Positions 20,956 through 33,984 of a stretch of 64,000 bases of DNA are shown here, one piece after another. Both the position numbers and the translations under genes were made by a program. The notes beneath the pieces were generated by a model. The model saw only the letters and a list, made by a program, of their open reading frames with translations, searched no databases and was not told where the DNA came from. This stretch comes from Heterobilharzia americana. Taxonomy: Eukaryota > Platyhelminthes > Trematoda > Strigeidida > Schistosomatidae. The DNA is taken from contig OX104130.1 of NCBI GenBank assembly GCA_944470555.2, positions 47,153,491 to 47,217,490 on the forward strand, in the 5' to 3' direction. Each line of letters starts with the position of its first letter. Position 1 is the first letter of the stretch.

Positions 20956-22769
20956 CTACTTGCTGAGGTAAAGAGATCCAGACGTTGACTTCACGATAAG
21001 AGAAACGTGGATCCTCGCTAAGTTAATTCGATCGTGGTTTTTGGATTTTCTTGTGACGCCCTCGGAGGTAGTCAACTCTAGCAGGGGAGAAAAAGTTGGA
21101 CATGTCAGTACCGAAGTCATTATTAAGAATACAAAATGGCAGTAAAAAATCACTCCGTTTTTCCATGGTAAGGCTGGGAATAAGTCTAGCCGATCCAGTT
21201 ATTCCTCATAGGGTAGATTGGGAAGACCCTGCCACGAGCGTAGTACCTACCCTTTGACCACGTCCGAAGTCGCAGCATCCTTTTTCAGGCATAGACTGGC
21301 CTCCTGAATGCAGTATTCCAAGTGAGGTCTAACGTAAGTAGAATAGAGTATTATGAACATATCCTGATAAAAACTTTTGAAACCTCTGCCGATCAGCCAT
21401 AATACGCGAAAGCCCTTTGCTGCAGCTGCATTACGGTTCGCTGAGGTTTTTAAATCAGCATTATGACAACTAAGTCCTTCAATTCCAAGTCTGTGAGTAG
21501 TAGTGTACCACCAACGGAATGCCCTAAACGATTGCTATGACCAATGTTCATTATTGCACCAACGTTTGGACCAACCTCCCAGTTAATCCAAATCCGCTTG
21601 AAGTGCATGCATGTCATCATCACTATGTATGGCTCTCCAAACCTTCATATCATCGGCAAATAGCAGCACTGAAGAGTTGAGCATTTGCTGTAATTCATTT
21701 ACACATAAAAAGAAAGGCAGTGGACCTAGGATTGTTCCTTGAGGAACTCCGCTCATCACGGGCTTCCGTCCGAACTGTATCCCACTTACCCTTACTGCCT
21801 ACCTTCTGTCGTACAGAAAGTCTCTAATCCAAGCTTGCAGTGAAACACCAAACCCTAAAGAGAAGAGCTTTCCTAGTAATTTCACATGGGACGGTTAATT
21901 TTGAATGCCTTACTGAAGTCTGTAAACACAGCATCTATTGGCAGCTTGCAATCACGGGCTGCGACCCATTCCTCGCGGTAAGGTTTGTTAAGTAGGAGTG
22001 TCCAGTATGAAAACCGTGGTGCCAAAAGATTATATGATTCAACATAGTTAGGTACGTTGTTACGAATTAACTTTTTCTAAAACCTTAGTAACTATACTCG
22101 TTCGACTCATAGCGATACTTAGCCACCAACTGACAACTAATGGCCTTAGAAATTGGGCTGATTATGGCATCTTTCTAGTCTATAGGGAGGCTAATCTGAG
22201 ATAGGAACACGTTGAGAAGATCAATGACTGGCTCAGCGACAATATCCTCTAGGAAAGACAGCAAGCTGGGGTGCAACTCATGGGGACCCGGGGATTTCCC
22301 AGGTTTAAGATTGATGAGCAACTGGAAGACTATTTCCTTTGTTGTGAACACTATCCATTGGAGGGGCAGTGATGACACCACTATTGAGCGATTCACCACC
22401 GTGATCTAAAGAGAAGACCTCTTTAGAGTAATTCGATAGGCATTCAGCTTCGAACAAATTATATTAGGCCAGACTATCAGAATTTTCATCCGTCGCCAGA
22501 GACGAAATTCCAAATTTTCTCTTAGTCCTAATAAGTGCGAACAGTCTCTTAGGGAAGTTTTTGTAATCCCTCACAAGCTGTTTCTCGTAGGACATTCGGG
22601 ACTGTGTAACCAAAGTTTTGCCAAAATTACGGACTTTACAGTACCCAGTTTTAAATGTCCCCAGTTCAATTTCTATAAACAAGTCCCATACATGTTTCCT
22701 CCACCTTAATAATTCCTGAGTGTTTTTATTAAACCACGGAGAGCGGTGTGAGGATTTTCGTAGAGTCAA
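20956..22769 (-). pseudogene. CR1 reverse transcriptase remnant
   Basis: SPWFNKNTQELLRWRKHVW starts the linker (22464-22769). Next come LLINLKPGKSPGPHELHPSL (22175-22399), AARDCKLPIDAVFTDFSKAF near 21940 (motif A Asp present), and LLFADDMKVW at 21636-21665, still intact in its frame. YVRPHLEYCIQ near 21320 and LTCPTFSPLLELTTSEGVTR in 20956-21153 close the ORF. Frames change at least six times. Confidence 0.8.
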
Positions 22770-23024
22770 CTATGGAATAAATGGCATCGAATAGAGTTCG
22801 ACTGATGAGTCCTTGTCGGTAGTCCAACCCCTACCTACTGCACAATGTCTTATACTTGAAATGTCTGCGCACATTAGGTCTGGCTGAAGCAGTGTAGTAA
22901 TCAAACTCACGTTCCAAATCCGAGAGCACCGCACAACCACTTAGCTAACGGAGGGAAATACCGCGGATCCACCATATCTTCACACTGATGGGTTAAAGCC
23001 AAATCTAACAACGAAGGTTTGCGT

Positions 23025-23570
23025 TCAAAAAGGTATCGTTACGTTCCGAACTAAAGCAGATTCTAGTACCGTCAAAAGTAGATCATTTTCAAAGCGACTG
23101 CCGTAGGCTGAGACTGTAAACTCCGTCCACTTTATATGTGAAGAATTCAGATTCTCAACTATGAGGCATATATTGCTTCTATTCCAGTTACGTATATGAG
23201 TTGGCACGAAGTCATTTACAAGGCAAGATGGACTACAGTAAATTACCCCAATAGTACAGAAACCTTGCTTTGACTTCAGTTCACAACTAGTCACTTCGCA
23301 GGTACCGCATTCATGTGCTTCTGAAATGACCGATCGTATGTGGACATCATCATGAACATAGAGATGTATGGCTCCACCTTTACGACCCACAATCCTCTGT
23401 CTTTATACAGTAATACCCTGTTAGAAGTGGCGTAAAATCTAAATCTTTTACGAACCGCGTTTCAATAAGGGCCACTACATCCGGTCCTAGTTCATAGATT
23501 AGTCTCGACGTCTGTCATTTTATTGATAATGCTGCGAACATTGGTATAGGTAACGTTCAAAGTTCTTGAA
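23025..23570 (-). pseudogene. CR1 APE endonuclease remnant
   Basis: Begins TNVRSIINKMTDVE near 23530, then in another frame GRKGGAIHLYVHDDVHIRSV, CELKSKQGFCTIGVIY, LIVENLNSSHIKWTEF (position of GDFN) and SAYGSRFENDLLLT. The GDFN motif reads VENLN, so catalytic residues are lost. Role in the live family: nicking of target DNA. Confidence 0.72.
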
Positions 23571-23752
23571 GAGTTTCATGACCCATCCATACAGGCCTTA
23601 AAGGCATTCCTTTCTAAGACCTCACAACCCGAAAGCCTACAATTTTAACATTTCTTCCTTTACTTTGTCGAGCCTTAAATTCAGCGATAACTTCTTTTTA
23701 TCCGGTCCTCGAGAGGCCAGTCAGGTCGGATGCTAACGTTCGAAGTTCGTAG

Positions 23753-24140
23753 TTAGGTTGCGTTACTCAAGAGTACACCCACTTTGTTGTTTAGAACGCC
23801 CTCCAAAATCCTACTCTCATCGGGGTTTGTCATCCTTTTTTTTGTACCTAACCTGACTACTTTGGTGATATGTACTCCTTTAGACGTTTCAGGTAGGATA
23901 TATCTGATGGTTGACTCGACCAGCTTCCGATCATGTATATGACGTACTGAAGGGTCTTCGTCCACCGGCTCCTCAACATCTCAGATCACACTGGAGGTTG
24001 GTGGGACTTCCTTTGGTCTCCTGTTGACGGCTTTCGAAGCTTTCTCAACAGGTTTCATAACCTTAATAGTTTCAGTGGTAACCGTTGAAGATTTCTTCGA
24101 ATTCTTTCCCGGAGAAATCCATTGTAATTCGTTGATCACC
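23753..24140 (-). pseudogene. CR1 ORF1-like remnant
   Basis: Reads TTETIKVMKPVEKASKAVNR, then DPSVRHIHDRKLVES and THITKVVRLGTKKRMTNPDE-type text (the K-V-V-R-L-G stretch), ILEGVLNNKVGVLLSNA. Many trematode and arthropod LINE ORF1 products contain such an RxVRLG...PRLLxV segment. Basic and low-complexity upstream. The link with ORF2 just downstream on the same strand supports the call. Confidence 0.5.
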
Positions 24141-24199
24141 GTAGTGTGGTAGCACTAGTCGTCATTAAACATGTTCAGCCTGGCCAATGCAGGCAACTC

Positions 24200-26139
24200 C
24201 GTAAGGTTAGTGAGTTTCATTTGATATACTCAATCGTTTCAAGTTACATTTTCACTAGTCATCGATAACTCTTGGTCTGTGTGTCCAATGAGTTGGAGTA
24301 TATCATTATTATTGCTGGCCATTAGTTACTTCATATCCCTTAAAATCGAATTGGCCTTTGAGTCACTCGCTATGCGTTTTATTCTAAGTGAATGGCATAT
24401 GTACCTATATGTGGTTCCTACTGAACTGCTTTTTCTGTTGCTTCCTTTACAGACTGAATTTTTAGCCAGTTGCCTTATTCTGTGTTATTGCAACAACAAA
24501 CACTGTGTGTACCCATATTTTGAAACACAAATTCTTAGTTTCTCACTTTGTGGATGGGTACGTTAACGTTCAGAGGATTCTGAAGTGTATTTAACATTCA
24601 TCTGGCAGAAAATCTTCAGATAGAAGACTTTTTCACTTCATTAACTTCTAGATCACGATGAAACTCTTAGGATGATGACACTTGTTTTTGAGTAGTTGTG
24701 TGTAGAAATCATGCCAATACTGTATGGATGTCTGAGCGCACATGTTCGCTTTCAAGTTGTCTAAGTTTAACGGAATTTGAAGAAATGGGAGTATATCAAT
24801 TTCATATCAGGTAGAAGAGCTTAACTGATTGATCAGTTATTGTTGAGTTTTAGTCATGTAATGCGATTAACCCAGTTCATGTTTTTATTTGTGGTAAGAA
24901 TTTCATTTCGGATAACTATTATTTGTAGCAGTATAAGAATTCATCTTTACCGCGGCAGTTGGTGCATCCATCATGTATCATGAACAACATAACTATGACT
25001 GATACTGTCCACTTCTGAGTAGCTTATCAGTGTCAAATTACTTGTTTTATGTTCATTTACCTTGCAAACCAGAATATGTAAGACTCTCACACTATTTACA
25101 TAGTTTTTCAATTTTTATGATTTCATGTGTTGATTGGTTTCTTTAATTTTTATAATTTAAGCATCAAATTACTTCTTCAGCGTATGTCCTTTTTGATGAG
25201 TTGTTCAATAACGCAGATACTTTTCGCTTGATGATTCAGAATCACAGGACTGTAAATATTCGTCTTCTTGGCAGGTAATTTGTTATTGTATACTCGTTTT
25301 TACTTTTATTGCATGTATTTTAATGTATATTATTGAGATTTAATGTAATGAGTCAGATCAAAAATCTAATCGAAATACACTCAGTGACCACGTATACATT
25401 CCTGGAATAGCCAATGAATCCCATCCGTTTTTTCGGCTACCCAAATCTCAGTAGTTGGGATGAAGTTCGATTATGTCACCCACTTGTTGAAAGTTGAGTG
25501 CCTAGACCATTGAGTCATGTCTGTAAACCAGATTATCTCGTTCTTATGTAAAGTGCTGGATGATCGCCAAGGAAAGTATAGTTGCTTTTCTTGAATTTTT
25601 TGTGAGGTTACTTATTAGTTACGTATGGACTATCATTACTTTGCGAGGCTTCCAGTTTTGCAGCATATGTTCACAGTATTTGTCGTTCCCGATTTTCTTA
25701 CACCAATTTCATTTGAAAAGAAGCCATGAGCTATCTTTGCATTATCCCTCTTAGATGGGGTTTGTCTCTGCTGTAAAAAAAAATTTGTTCGGGCTATAGA
25801 CTTAATACACTTCTGGTCAGTTGTCATGCTAGTTCCTCTTCATTATAGTCCACATAGCAGTTTGGAGAAGGTAGGGTAAGCTATATTTACATAGCCTAAA
25901 ATCCTAATGTTTAAATTATCAGTTTAAATGATAGTATTACCTAGTGGTTGAGACATCCATCATCGCTAATTAATAAATATAGGTTTTTACGGCAAAAGGT
26001 CAGCTGTGTAGGTCACTGTTGAACCACTTTGAAACATAGGACACCTGTGTCGAATGATAAAGTATTTTGTACCACTTAAAAGACATTAATTGATCAGAAA
26101 TAGGTTCTGGACGAATGTTTAAACCCTTGCATCGCCTTA
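24200..26139. other. AT-rich interval, no gene supported
   Basis: Open frames here are short and of biased hydrophobic composition (for example 24279-24566), as expected by chance in AT-rich DNA. No repeat family was recognised. Confidence 0.35.
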
Positions 26140-26540
26140 CGTGGCTCAAACTAACAGTCAAGGACTTCATACATTTTAGCCTGGCCGCCCCTGATCTTTT
26201 TCCAACCTGAACCTACTTCGACCAACATTGTGCTACGACGCAGATGGTGGCTAGGCATACGTAACACATGTTCCAACCATCTCAGTCGATGAAGAATCAC
26301 AACAGCATCAACTGACTTACCTCTCTTGCCTAAAACTCTTCGCCTGACTTCTGTGTTACTCATGTGGTGACACCAAGTAACACGGTCTATACTACAAAGG
26401 CAACGGTGGTCAAACGCCTGAAGCCTTCTCATGTTTGCTACCTTCAATGGCCATGTTTCACAGCCATACAGTAGAACAGAGAAGACTACAGCAGAGTAAA
26501 CTCGACTCTAATAGTCAGTAGGATATCATCATTTCCAATT
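26140..26540 (-). mobile_element. RTE LINE 3' fragment
   Basis: SVLLYGCETWPLKVANMRRL (about 26500-26430), then [75 protein letters not shown]. This is the C-terminal half of an SR2-like RTE ORF2. One open stretch of 98 codons (26151-26447). It lies head to head with the + strand copy that starts about 70 bp away. Confidence 0.85.
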
Positions 26541-26606
26541 TCTCCTAGCTCTTCAGCCTTTGATAGCGATCTGAATCCACAGAACAGCATCCTTAGTCTT
26601 CTTAAA

Positions 26607-29600
26607 TTATGCTCCAAATTACATATCGGGACCTTCAATGTCCACACCCTCCGTCAAATCAGCCTACAGGCTTCGTTGGCAAAGACTTTAGCAACTCAGA
26701 CCATGGATGTGTGCTGTGCTTGAGACACGCATACAGGACCCAGGTGAGGTTATTCACCTAACCTATCCCGGCCAATCTTGTGAACCCACGAAATTTACCC
26801 TTCGAGTTTCTGGAGATTCGATAGCTAACTCTCGCGGTCTCACAGGTGTAGGCATGGCATTAAGCACTAGGGCAGAAAGCTCACTAGTAGACTGGATCCC
26901 AGTTGGTAGTCGCCTCTGCGCTATCCGGCTGAACGGCACAGTGAAAACTAAAAGGAATAGTGAAACTGGCCGTTTTCTCTTTGCAATATCTGCTTACGCA
27001 CCCACTGACTACAGTTCGAATGAAGTAAGGGATGAGTTCTACCATAAACTGTCTAGCCTCCTCTCGAAAGCCAAACGTTCGGACGTGGTGGTTGTCGCAA
27101 GTGATTTCAATGCACAGGTGGGTAGACTGAGTGAGGCACAAAGACACTAAGTGGCACTTTCGGAATCACGGCTGAACGGACAGATAACGGTGATCGCCTA
27201 CTACAACTATGCTCAGAAAACCGCTTATTTTCAGCTAGCACAAATTTCAGACACAAAGAAAGACACTACCTGATGTGACGTCCACCGAGCTCAACTCAGA
27301 AATGGATACAGATGGACCACAATGCTATCAGTCGTCGCTGCAGAGGATCGGTGAAAGACTGCAGCTCCTTCTGGAGTACATGTTTGGATAGCGACCGTGC
27401 GTTGGTCCGAGCGCGCATATGCCTGCGTCTCAATGGACGTAGGAAATATTTAGCAACAAAACCATTGAGTTCAGCTCGACAACCAAAACACCAAAGCCGC
27501 TTTCAGTGAGAAGTTGCCTAAGCAGTTATCGGAACAGAAGACTACCACTCATCCAGAAGAAGCTTTGTGCCATCTCCAGTCTGCTGTAAAAGCAGCACTG
27601 AAGACTGTAGCCGACTCCAAATGAGTGGCTTAAAGAGCCGATGGATATCAGCAGCTTCTTCCGAACTAATGGATGCACGTGAACGCATCCCTGCAAACTC
27701 TGAGTACGATGAAGAGCGAGCACAACTTAAAAGTAGACTGCGAAAAAGTCTATGCAACGACCGCGAACAGTGGTGGGCAAGGAAGTCTAAAGAGATGAAA
27801 AAGACAGTGGCGATTGGTAACAGTAGACAGTTATTTAGACTTATTAAGGAAACTGGGGGGAAAAGGTCAACAACGGTTAGTGAAGCTATAGCGGAGGAGG
27901 ACGGATCTGTGGTCCACTTGTATGGGAGACGACTGGAACGATGGGCAGAACACTTTGAGGAACAGTCTTAATGGCCTCCAGCCACCATTGCATTGCCCGC
28001 TATTCAGTCGGATCCTGAATGGAACATTGAGATAGGCCCCCGAACACTTGCAGAAGTCGAGAAAGCTGTAGATAACCCGGAAACAAGAAAGGGCTGCAGG
28101 ACCAGACGGACTAGCTCCAGAGGTTAACAAGGATGATGGTAAGGTAGGCCTCTTTAGTCATGTTAACGGCAGTGTTAACCAGCATATGGGAATCAAATAC
28201 AATCCCCTCTGACTGGTCTAAATCACTGATTATCCCAGTCTTCAAGAAAGGCGAGAAGTCCTCTTGTGATAACCACAGAGGAATCAGCCTGACGAACATC
28301 GTATCCAAAATACTAGGTTCTATAATTCTCCGACGTTTGAGTGGAGCTCGGGAACAGCAAGTCTGAGAAAACCAGGCAGGCTTTAGACCCGGCCACGGGT
28401 GTGTCGACCAAATATTCACGCTATACTAGGCTCTGGAACACAGACACGCTTACTGACTCCCGACAATAGCTATATTTCTCTACCTGAAGGCGGCATTCGA
28501 CTCCACTGATCGAGAAGTCTTATGGCAATGTCTCTCACTGATAGGCGTGACGAGTAAGTACATCACTCTATTGAAGGCTGTCTACTCGAACACCTGTGGG
28601 CGTGTTAGAGCCTATGGTGAGATGTCCGGGTGAACTGTGCTCCTCGAGTGGTGTCCGTCAAGGGTGCCCACTCTCTCCATTCTTATTCAATTTTATCATA
28701 GGTATTCTTATGCAGGTCTCCCTCTGATCAGCTGACTACACAGAGATTGACCTAATCGCAGGAGAATTTTAGTTAGACCTAGAATACGCAGATGACATAG
28801 TCCTGTTAGGTGAAGACACTGACAAGATGCGGAGTTGTCTGAACACTTTGAATGGCAATTTGAGAATGTTTGGGATGCGTTTTTCACCACCCAGATGCAA
28901 ATCGTTGCTCCAGGATTGGTCTTCAACAGTGCCTCGGCTAAGAATAGTGTAGTGGCTGAGTGTATCGACCACTTCACTTACCTGGGAAGTGGGATCAGCC
29001 CTGCCCTGGTGGCTCAGTGGCCGACGAAATTTCTGCACGAATACAAAAGGCTTGACTGAATTTTGCCATCTCACGCCACCTGTGGCGCCACCGTGATATC
29101 CGATTGTCTACTAAGGGCCGCGTGTACTACACATCAGTCCAGTCTGTTGTGCTGTATGGCTGTGAAGCATGGCAATTGAGGGCGAAAGACATGAGAAGGC
29201 TTCAGATGTTTGAGTACATTGTGCCTTCGAAGTATAGGCCTTATTGTGTGGTGTCACCAGGTGAATAATGCAGAAGTTAGGTGTAGAGTTGTGGGGAGAA
29301 GAGGTGAATCAGTTGACATGGTCGTGAACCTTCATCGACTGGGATGGTTGGGATACGTGTTACTTATGCCTAGTTGCCGTCTATCTCGTCACACAATGTT
29401 GGGCGAACTAGGTTCAGGTTGGAAAAAGGCTCGAGGTGGCCAGACTAAAACATGGCAAGAATGTATGAAGTCTTTGACTGTTGGTTTGAGTTATGTGGGG
29501 AGATGCAGACTAGGCGGCCGGGGTTCGCGGGGCAAGAGGAACCAGTGGTTGGAGACTCTGGGTGATATGGCTCAAGACCAGTCCGTGGCGCAGATGTATA

Positions 29601-29830
29601 CATACACTATCCTCATCTTAACGACGCTATGCTGAATCTCACCACTTTCTCATTCTTCATTTCTCTCTTTTCGTACTTTATATTTCTTTTGACTGAGTTT
29701 TATTTTGTTCATCTTGCACTTCACTGCCTTTTTACTTGATGTACTGATATGAGGTGTGGTAATTCGGACCGTTGCTTAGTAGTAATGCCTGGTCCTTTGT
29801 TGATATTGATGATGATGATGAGAAACTTCA
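26607..29830 (+). mobile_element. RTE-clade LINE (SR2-like), near full length, inactive
   Basis: Covers endonuclease to 3' end, finishing in GATGATGATGATGAG at about 29810-29822, the kind of simple repeat that ends RTE elements. Endonuclease: HIGTFNVHTLRQISLQASLA (26620-26680), LETRIQDPGEVIHLTYPGQ, RFLFAISAYAPTD, VVVASDFNAQVGRL. RT: FLYLKAAFDSTDREVLWQC near 28474, where the motif A Asp is Tyr, GVRQGCPLSPFLFNF near 28650 and LEYADDIVLLGED near 28780 with both Asp retained. The C-terminal region includes a W-x-R-R-C-I-H stretch near 29590. Frame breaks are frequent. Confidence 0.87.
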
Positions 29831-30539
29831 GAAGCTACCAATTAGATTCCTTTATTAAGGCTTAGGGTAGTTTTTTCATTAAATTCACTTACTGGTTCCC
29901 CTTTCCAGCTTCGCATGATGAAGATAAAGACAAGGTAGGTAAACACCATTAAATTTATATGCCAGCAAGGTGACCCACAATAGACTACGGTTGCAAAGTG
30001 ATTTTAAAGGTCAACCCTAGTAGCTACTTTAATAAACAACCAAGTTTCCTTATTTTACAAAAAGTTATCCTGTCAGCTACAATAAGGAAACCCAGTTGTT
30101 TGTTTTAGTAGTCGTTTGAATGCCTTTTAAAGTTGCTGAAACTGCATATTATTTGTTGCCATCCTTATAGCATTAACAAAAATAGATATAAAGGTGGTTT
30201 AAGATAACCTAATTGTTAGTCAGTCAGTTTGTCATATTAACAATATAGTTATTTCTCGCAAAAATAATGACGCAAATTAATTCTTCAGTACAATGCCACT
30301 AATTATCATGTAGTATTCTAGAAAGTGGTTGTTTTTTACCAGTACTTTCAAATTTTTTATGGGTTTCGTCACTACATCAAGAATTGCAGAATAATCTGCA
30401 GTTGTTTTGTTTATGTTGTATATGAATTTCACAACTGTGCAGTATTAAACGTAGTATTTGATTTCCACCTAATGTGTAGCAGTATCGAACCATACACGCA
30501 AGCTAATTATTATAACTAGTCACAAGAGAGATGTAATCA

Positions 30540-31500
30540 TCATTATTAGGTCCCAAACTTGTAACAGCATGGGCACCTAGGGGGTGTGCTATACAAAGTA
30601 ACAAGTAACATTACGAAGAGAGGCAAAATAGAAGAAAGAATGGAAACTGGACAGGAAAGGGTTATCAAAGAAGCACTCTCAAACATTCATTCAGAAAAGC
30701 ATTCACTATCTGCATTTTACTTTTCAGTAACAAAAGAAACGTGATCGCCACTGGTTTCGATTCCGAGTCATGTTTGTTATTGTTTCAAGCCACTGAGTTG
30801 CACGATCTCTCGAATCCAGGTTCGAGTGGCAGAGGGCGGATGCCAGTTAGCACAACGGCGATGGCTTGGGCGGAAGTTTGTGCTGACTTGAAACAAGTTA
30901 TAGTCTGCAAACACCCCCAGAAGGTATTCTCTATTATGCGACCTGCAACCGACTGGTCCCCATTGGCCGGTTAAACACCCCCTCCTTTGGGCCTAGACGT
31001 CTAGTCTGTTCATTCAAGTCTCCAGCTAGCACTACGATATCTGTCGATCTCACCTAGTAAGCAGTCATTCAGTTCATTGTAGAACTCTTCCTTAACTGCA
31101 CTTAGTTGGGGCATAGTGACAGGTAACGAAAAGATATCGGTTCATTTGCCACTTACTTCTTACTCCAGTCGAACCTTCTCACCAGGTATTGCATGGACAA
31201 CTGTTGATGGGAATCCAGGTAAATAGTGCAGTTTCTCCTTTGGCACTCAGCGCGACTCCAACTCTAAAGGGACCGGCTGCTTATTTCACAGTGTAACCAG
31301 ATTGTCGCATTTTGAACACACTTTCTGAGCTGACAGATGGGGAAGTTACGCGAAGTGCTTCACTAGGATCTTGTAAACGGATCTGTGGGCTACGGCATGC
31401 ATCAATAGTGAGATTTTTCCTAGTCGTAACCAAACCTATCTGTTGTGCTATATATGCATCTAGGTCCGAACGTCGGAAGTGGCCAGCTAAGGTGGTGCTT
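30540..31500 (-). mobile_element. internally deleted RTE LINE (endonuclease joined to 3' end)
   Basis: On the - strand from about 31270: VGVALSAKGETALFTWIPIN, then CHYAPTKCS, GQWGPVGCRSHNREYLLGVF, STNFRPSHRRCANWHPPSA. These are the APE domain. Directly after it, at about 30840, the text changes to DRATQWLETITNMTRNRNQW followed by RSRFF, which is the extreme C-terminus of the same ORF (compare GDMAQ...W near 29570 in the full copy). A 3' UTR ending in TAATGATGATT follows at about 30540. The whole RT is missing. This is either a deletion derivative or two fragments joined by recombination. Confidence 0.68.
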
Positions 31501-32824
31501 ACGGCTTCGGAATAGTTGTTTTAAATGTCACACTGAAAGACAGCTTTCTGTAAGCAACTGTTTGATGACTCAAAACGATACATATAGCTTGGGATTTTAG
31601 TCAGTGACAAGCAGCTGAGTAAAACAAACAAACATATGCAATTATATTTGCTAGTGACGGATATATAGGAACAAATATATTGAATACTCAAACTGTGAAT
31701 TATGACTCATTCAATAAAATTTCATGAGCACTTACTAGTCTGCATTGTTATTATTGATCCATAAGTTATATGAGGTCTGGGAATACTGTCTGGACGCCTA
31801 GATCCCCATGCCCTTGGCTTAAAGTCTAGTCGATAAGGCAGCGGAGGAATGTGAGGTTATCGGTGATTGAGATAGGTTCATATGCTATTTCTCCTTTCTC
31901 GATCATGAGGTCTATGACTGCTGTTTTGGATCAGGGCTTTCTAACTTCCCTAGATGTACTTTCCGTATAAATTAATCCGGTTGTGGTGCTGAACGTTCAC
32001 TTTCATTCACCCACTTTTGTGGAAACATTCTGCCACTTAAAGATAGGCGGTAGAACTTCCGTGGCCAAGGCTATGGACACTGGCAGTATGACAGCGTTTT
32101 GATATGATGGGGATCATTCCATTCTTGGTCATTTCAGGGCGTTTGAGGGGCATACAAGAGATGTAAATCATAATCTAGTGTATACATAACTGGTGAGTTG
32201 TATAGTTTCATTGTTTATAATTTTCACCTTTCATATTCTCTCGTATCATTAACGGAAAGCAGGTAGGTAGGTTATAAATTAAATCCATTGAATTGAAATT
32301 TGTTAGTTATTGTAACAGTCAGTGTTTATCTCAGTCATTACCGGGAAAAACTTGACAGTATGTAGTTTGTGTTTGTCGCACCATAACTCTCAACAGGATG
32401 CTGAAGATAAGCGGGGAGGTAGGTAGACAAATCTACTCATGAAAAAAACTTCTTTTTTGACAGCTTGGGTTTGGCACTAAGGCTGTCATCCCATAATCTT
32501 TGTAGCTATACCTATAGAACAATGGCTTCTCAACTCAATATTCAGGTGAAAGTAGAAGAAGATGGGATTGAAAGTGTATTAACTTCAACAAAATCCTAGT
32601 AGCTGAGATCTCATTCGTTTATATATCCTTGGATGGCCTTGACCAGGGAAAACGAAATCGCATATTAAAAGTGTAAAATGGGCTAATCAGCGTTTAGTAT
32701 CCTAAGCTGCGCTAAAAATAAGTAACACCGTGTTGCAAAAGGGCACGAAAATAAGGTTTAAACTTTATAGTGATGATATAAACATATGAATTAGTTTTGC
32801 TTAGGGATTAGGCATCCCTAACAA
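31501..32824. other. no gene supported
   Basis: A short ATG frame at 32522 (MASQLNIQVKVEEDGIES, then a stop after 26 codons) is the only coding-like signal and is too short to call. The 31790-32160 part is richer in GC than its flanks and may be repeat-derived. Confidence 0.3.
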
Positions 32825-33285
32825 GGTTGCAAACCTTCATCGAATAAGGTAACCAGAACGTGTACTAAGTATGCCTAACCACCGTCTGCTTGGTTGAGGT
32901 AGGATTAGAATGGTAAAAGAATCGAGAAAGGCAGACGAAAATATGGCATCAGTCAATGAATTCTCTGACTGCCGATCTTATCAGTATGGGGAAATGTAGA
33001 TCTCTCGGTTGAGGTCCATCTTTTAACGGAAATTGGTGGTCGGGGACTGAGTGATATGGCGCAGAATTGTTCTTCGTAGTATAGGTGCATCCATACATTA
33101 TCCTCATCGTAATAGTCATTTATTTCTTTATCGTTGTACCTTCTTTTTTTCTTTCCTTATAACTTTCTACTGCTAGTGATTACTTTTTTCCAATTTCTCT
33201 ATCTTTCATCATTCTATAAAGTATGGCCATTTAGACTATCGCATAATAATACTTCATCTCATTTTGATATTGCTTGATAAAGACG
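32825..33285 (+). mobile_element. RTE LINE 3' fragment
   Basis: Text in one main frame: VEVGLEW, ERQTKIWHQSMNSLTADLIS, MGKCRSLG, followed by SGTE-stop-YGAELF and a T-rich 3' UTR. The motifs T-K-x-W-H-Q-S-M and G-R-C-R-x-x-G are those of the RTE tail seen at 29440-29600. 5' truncated, as expected for LINE insertions. Confidence 0.7.
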
Positions 33286-33984
33286 ATTAGATTCTCAAAC
33301 GTAAAGTATAGCTAGGTGGCAGGTATTTTACAATTGAAGTTCCGAGGTCACCTGGAACGAAACAACAGACAAAACATGACTGTATTTGACTGGTATTTCG
33401 CTGTTTATTTTCATCTTTGTCTTATCTCTTGGTGCGCTGATATGAAAGGCGACCATTTGAACCGAATCAAAGAGCAACATAGAATAATGCATTATTCAAA
33501 AACCATTTGGATTTTAAGCATATGGTTTATTCCTTCGTTGTTTATCAGTCTCCAAAAGCAAAGAGTAATTAATCAGAAATCATGTTTACTTTTCTGTAGT
33601 TCTGTCTTTAAATTTTGGGTCCAATAGACTTTTCTCGATTATTCACTGTTAATTATAACTAGTTTGACGATCAACCACCACACTGAACCAGTCTTGTGTT
33701 AGTTATTTGTTCCCTGTATATACACTCACATATAACTTATTGAATGTTTCGTTTCACAAGTTAACAACGTTTAGCATGTCGCCTATCCTTTCTAAATAAT
33801 TCATATTCGTATTCATGCATATGAATATGAGCAATAACTTCCTCTTAAAACGTCATCTCAATAATACTGCATCATTGTGTGCCATACCAAATAAACAGTC
33901 CAATACGGGATTATATTCTGCCACAGTGACAAGTTTTATTCTTATACAAATCATTAGGTTTCAAACCAAGTCATCCCTTGCTAT
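33286..33984. other. AT-rich, no gene supported
   Basis: The frame at 33316-33627 (103 codons) has no recognisable motif, no splice signal that fits and a composition typical of chance AT-rich frames. Confidence 0.3.

Larger units (their letters stand above)
20840..24150 (-). mobile_element. CR1-clade LINE, nearly full-length but worn
   Basis: On the - strand: ORF1-like region (24140-23753), APE endonuclease (about 23570-23025), RT (22770-20956) and a 3' end near 20840-20900. Many stops and small indels. Its tail meets the tail of the + strand CR1 at 20675, so the two are convergent. The endonuclease opens with TNVRSIINKMTDVE, the usual start of CR1/jockey ORF2. Older than the + strand neighbour, judging by stop density. 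Confidence 0.85.

Noticed and set aside
22212..22409. + strand frame over the CR1 RT
   Set aside because: Complement of the K-P-G-K-S-P-G motif on the - strand.
24279..24566. 95-codon hydrophobic frame
   Set aside because: Leu/Ser/Phe-rich text typical of chance frames in AT-rich DNA, with no domain, splice signal or neighbour supporting it.
30741..30974. 77-codon + strand frame
   Set aside because: It is the complement of the - strand RTE C-terminus and endonuclease text, which explains the sequence better.
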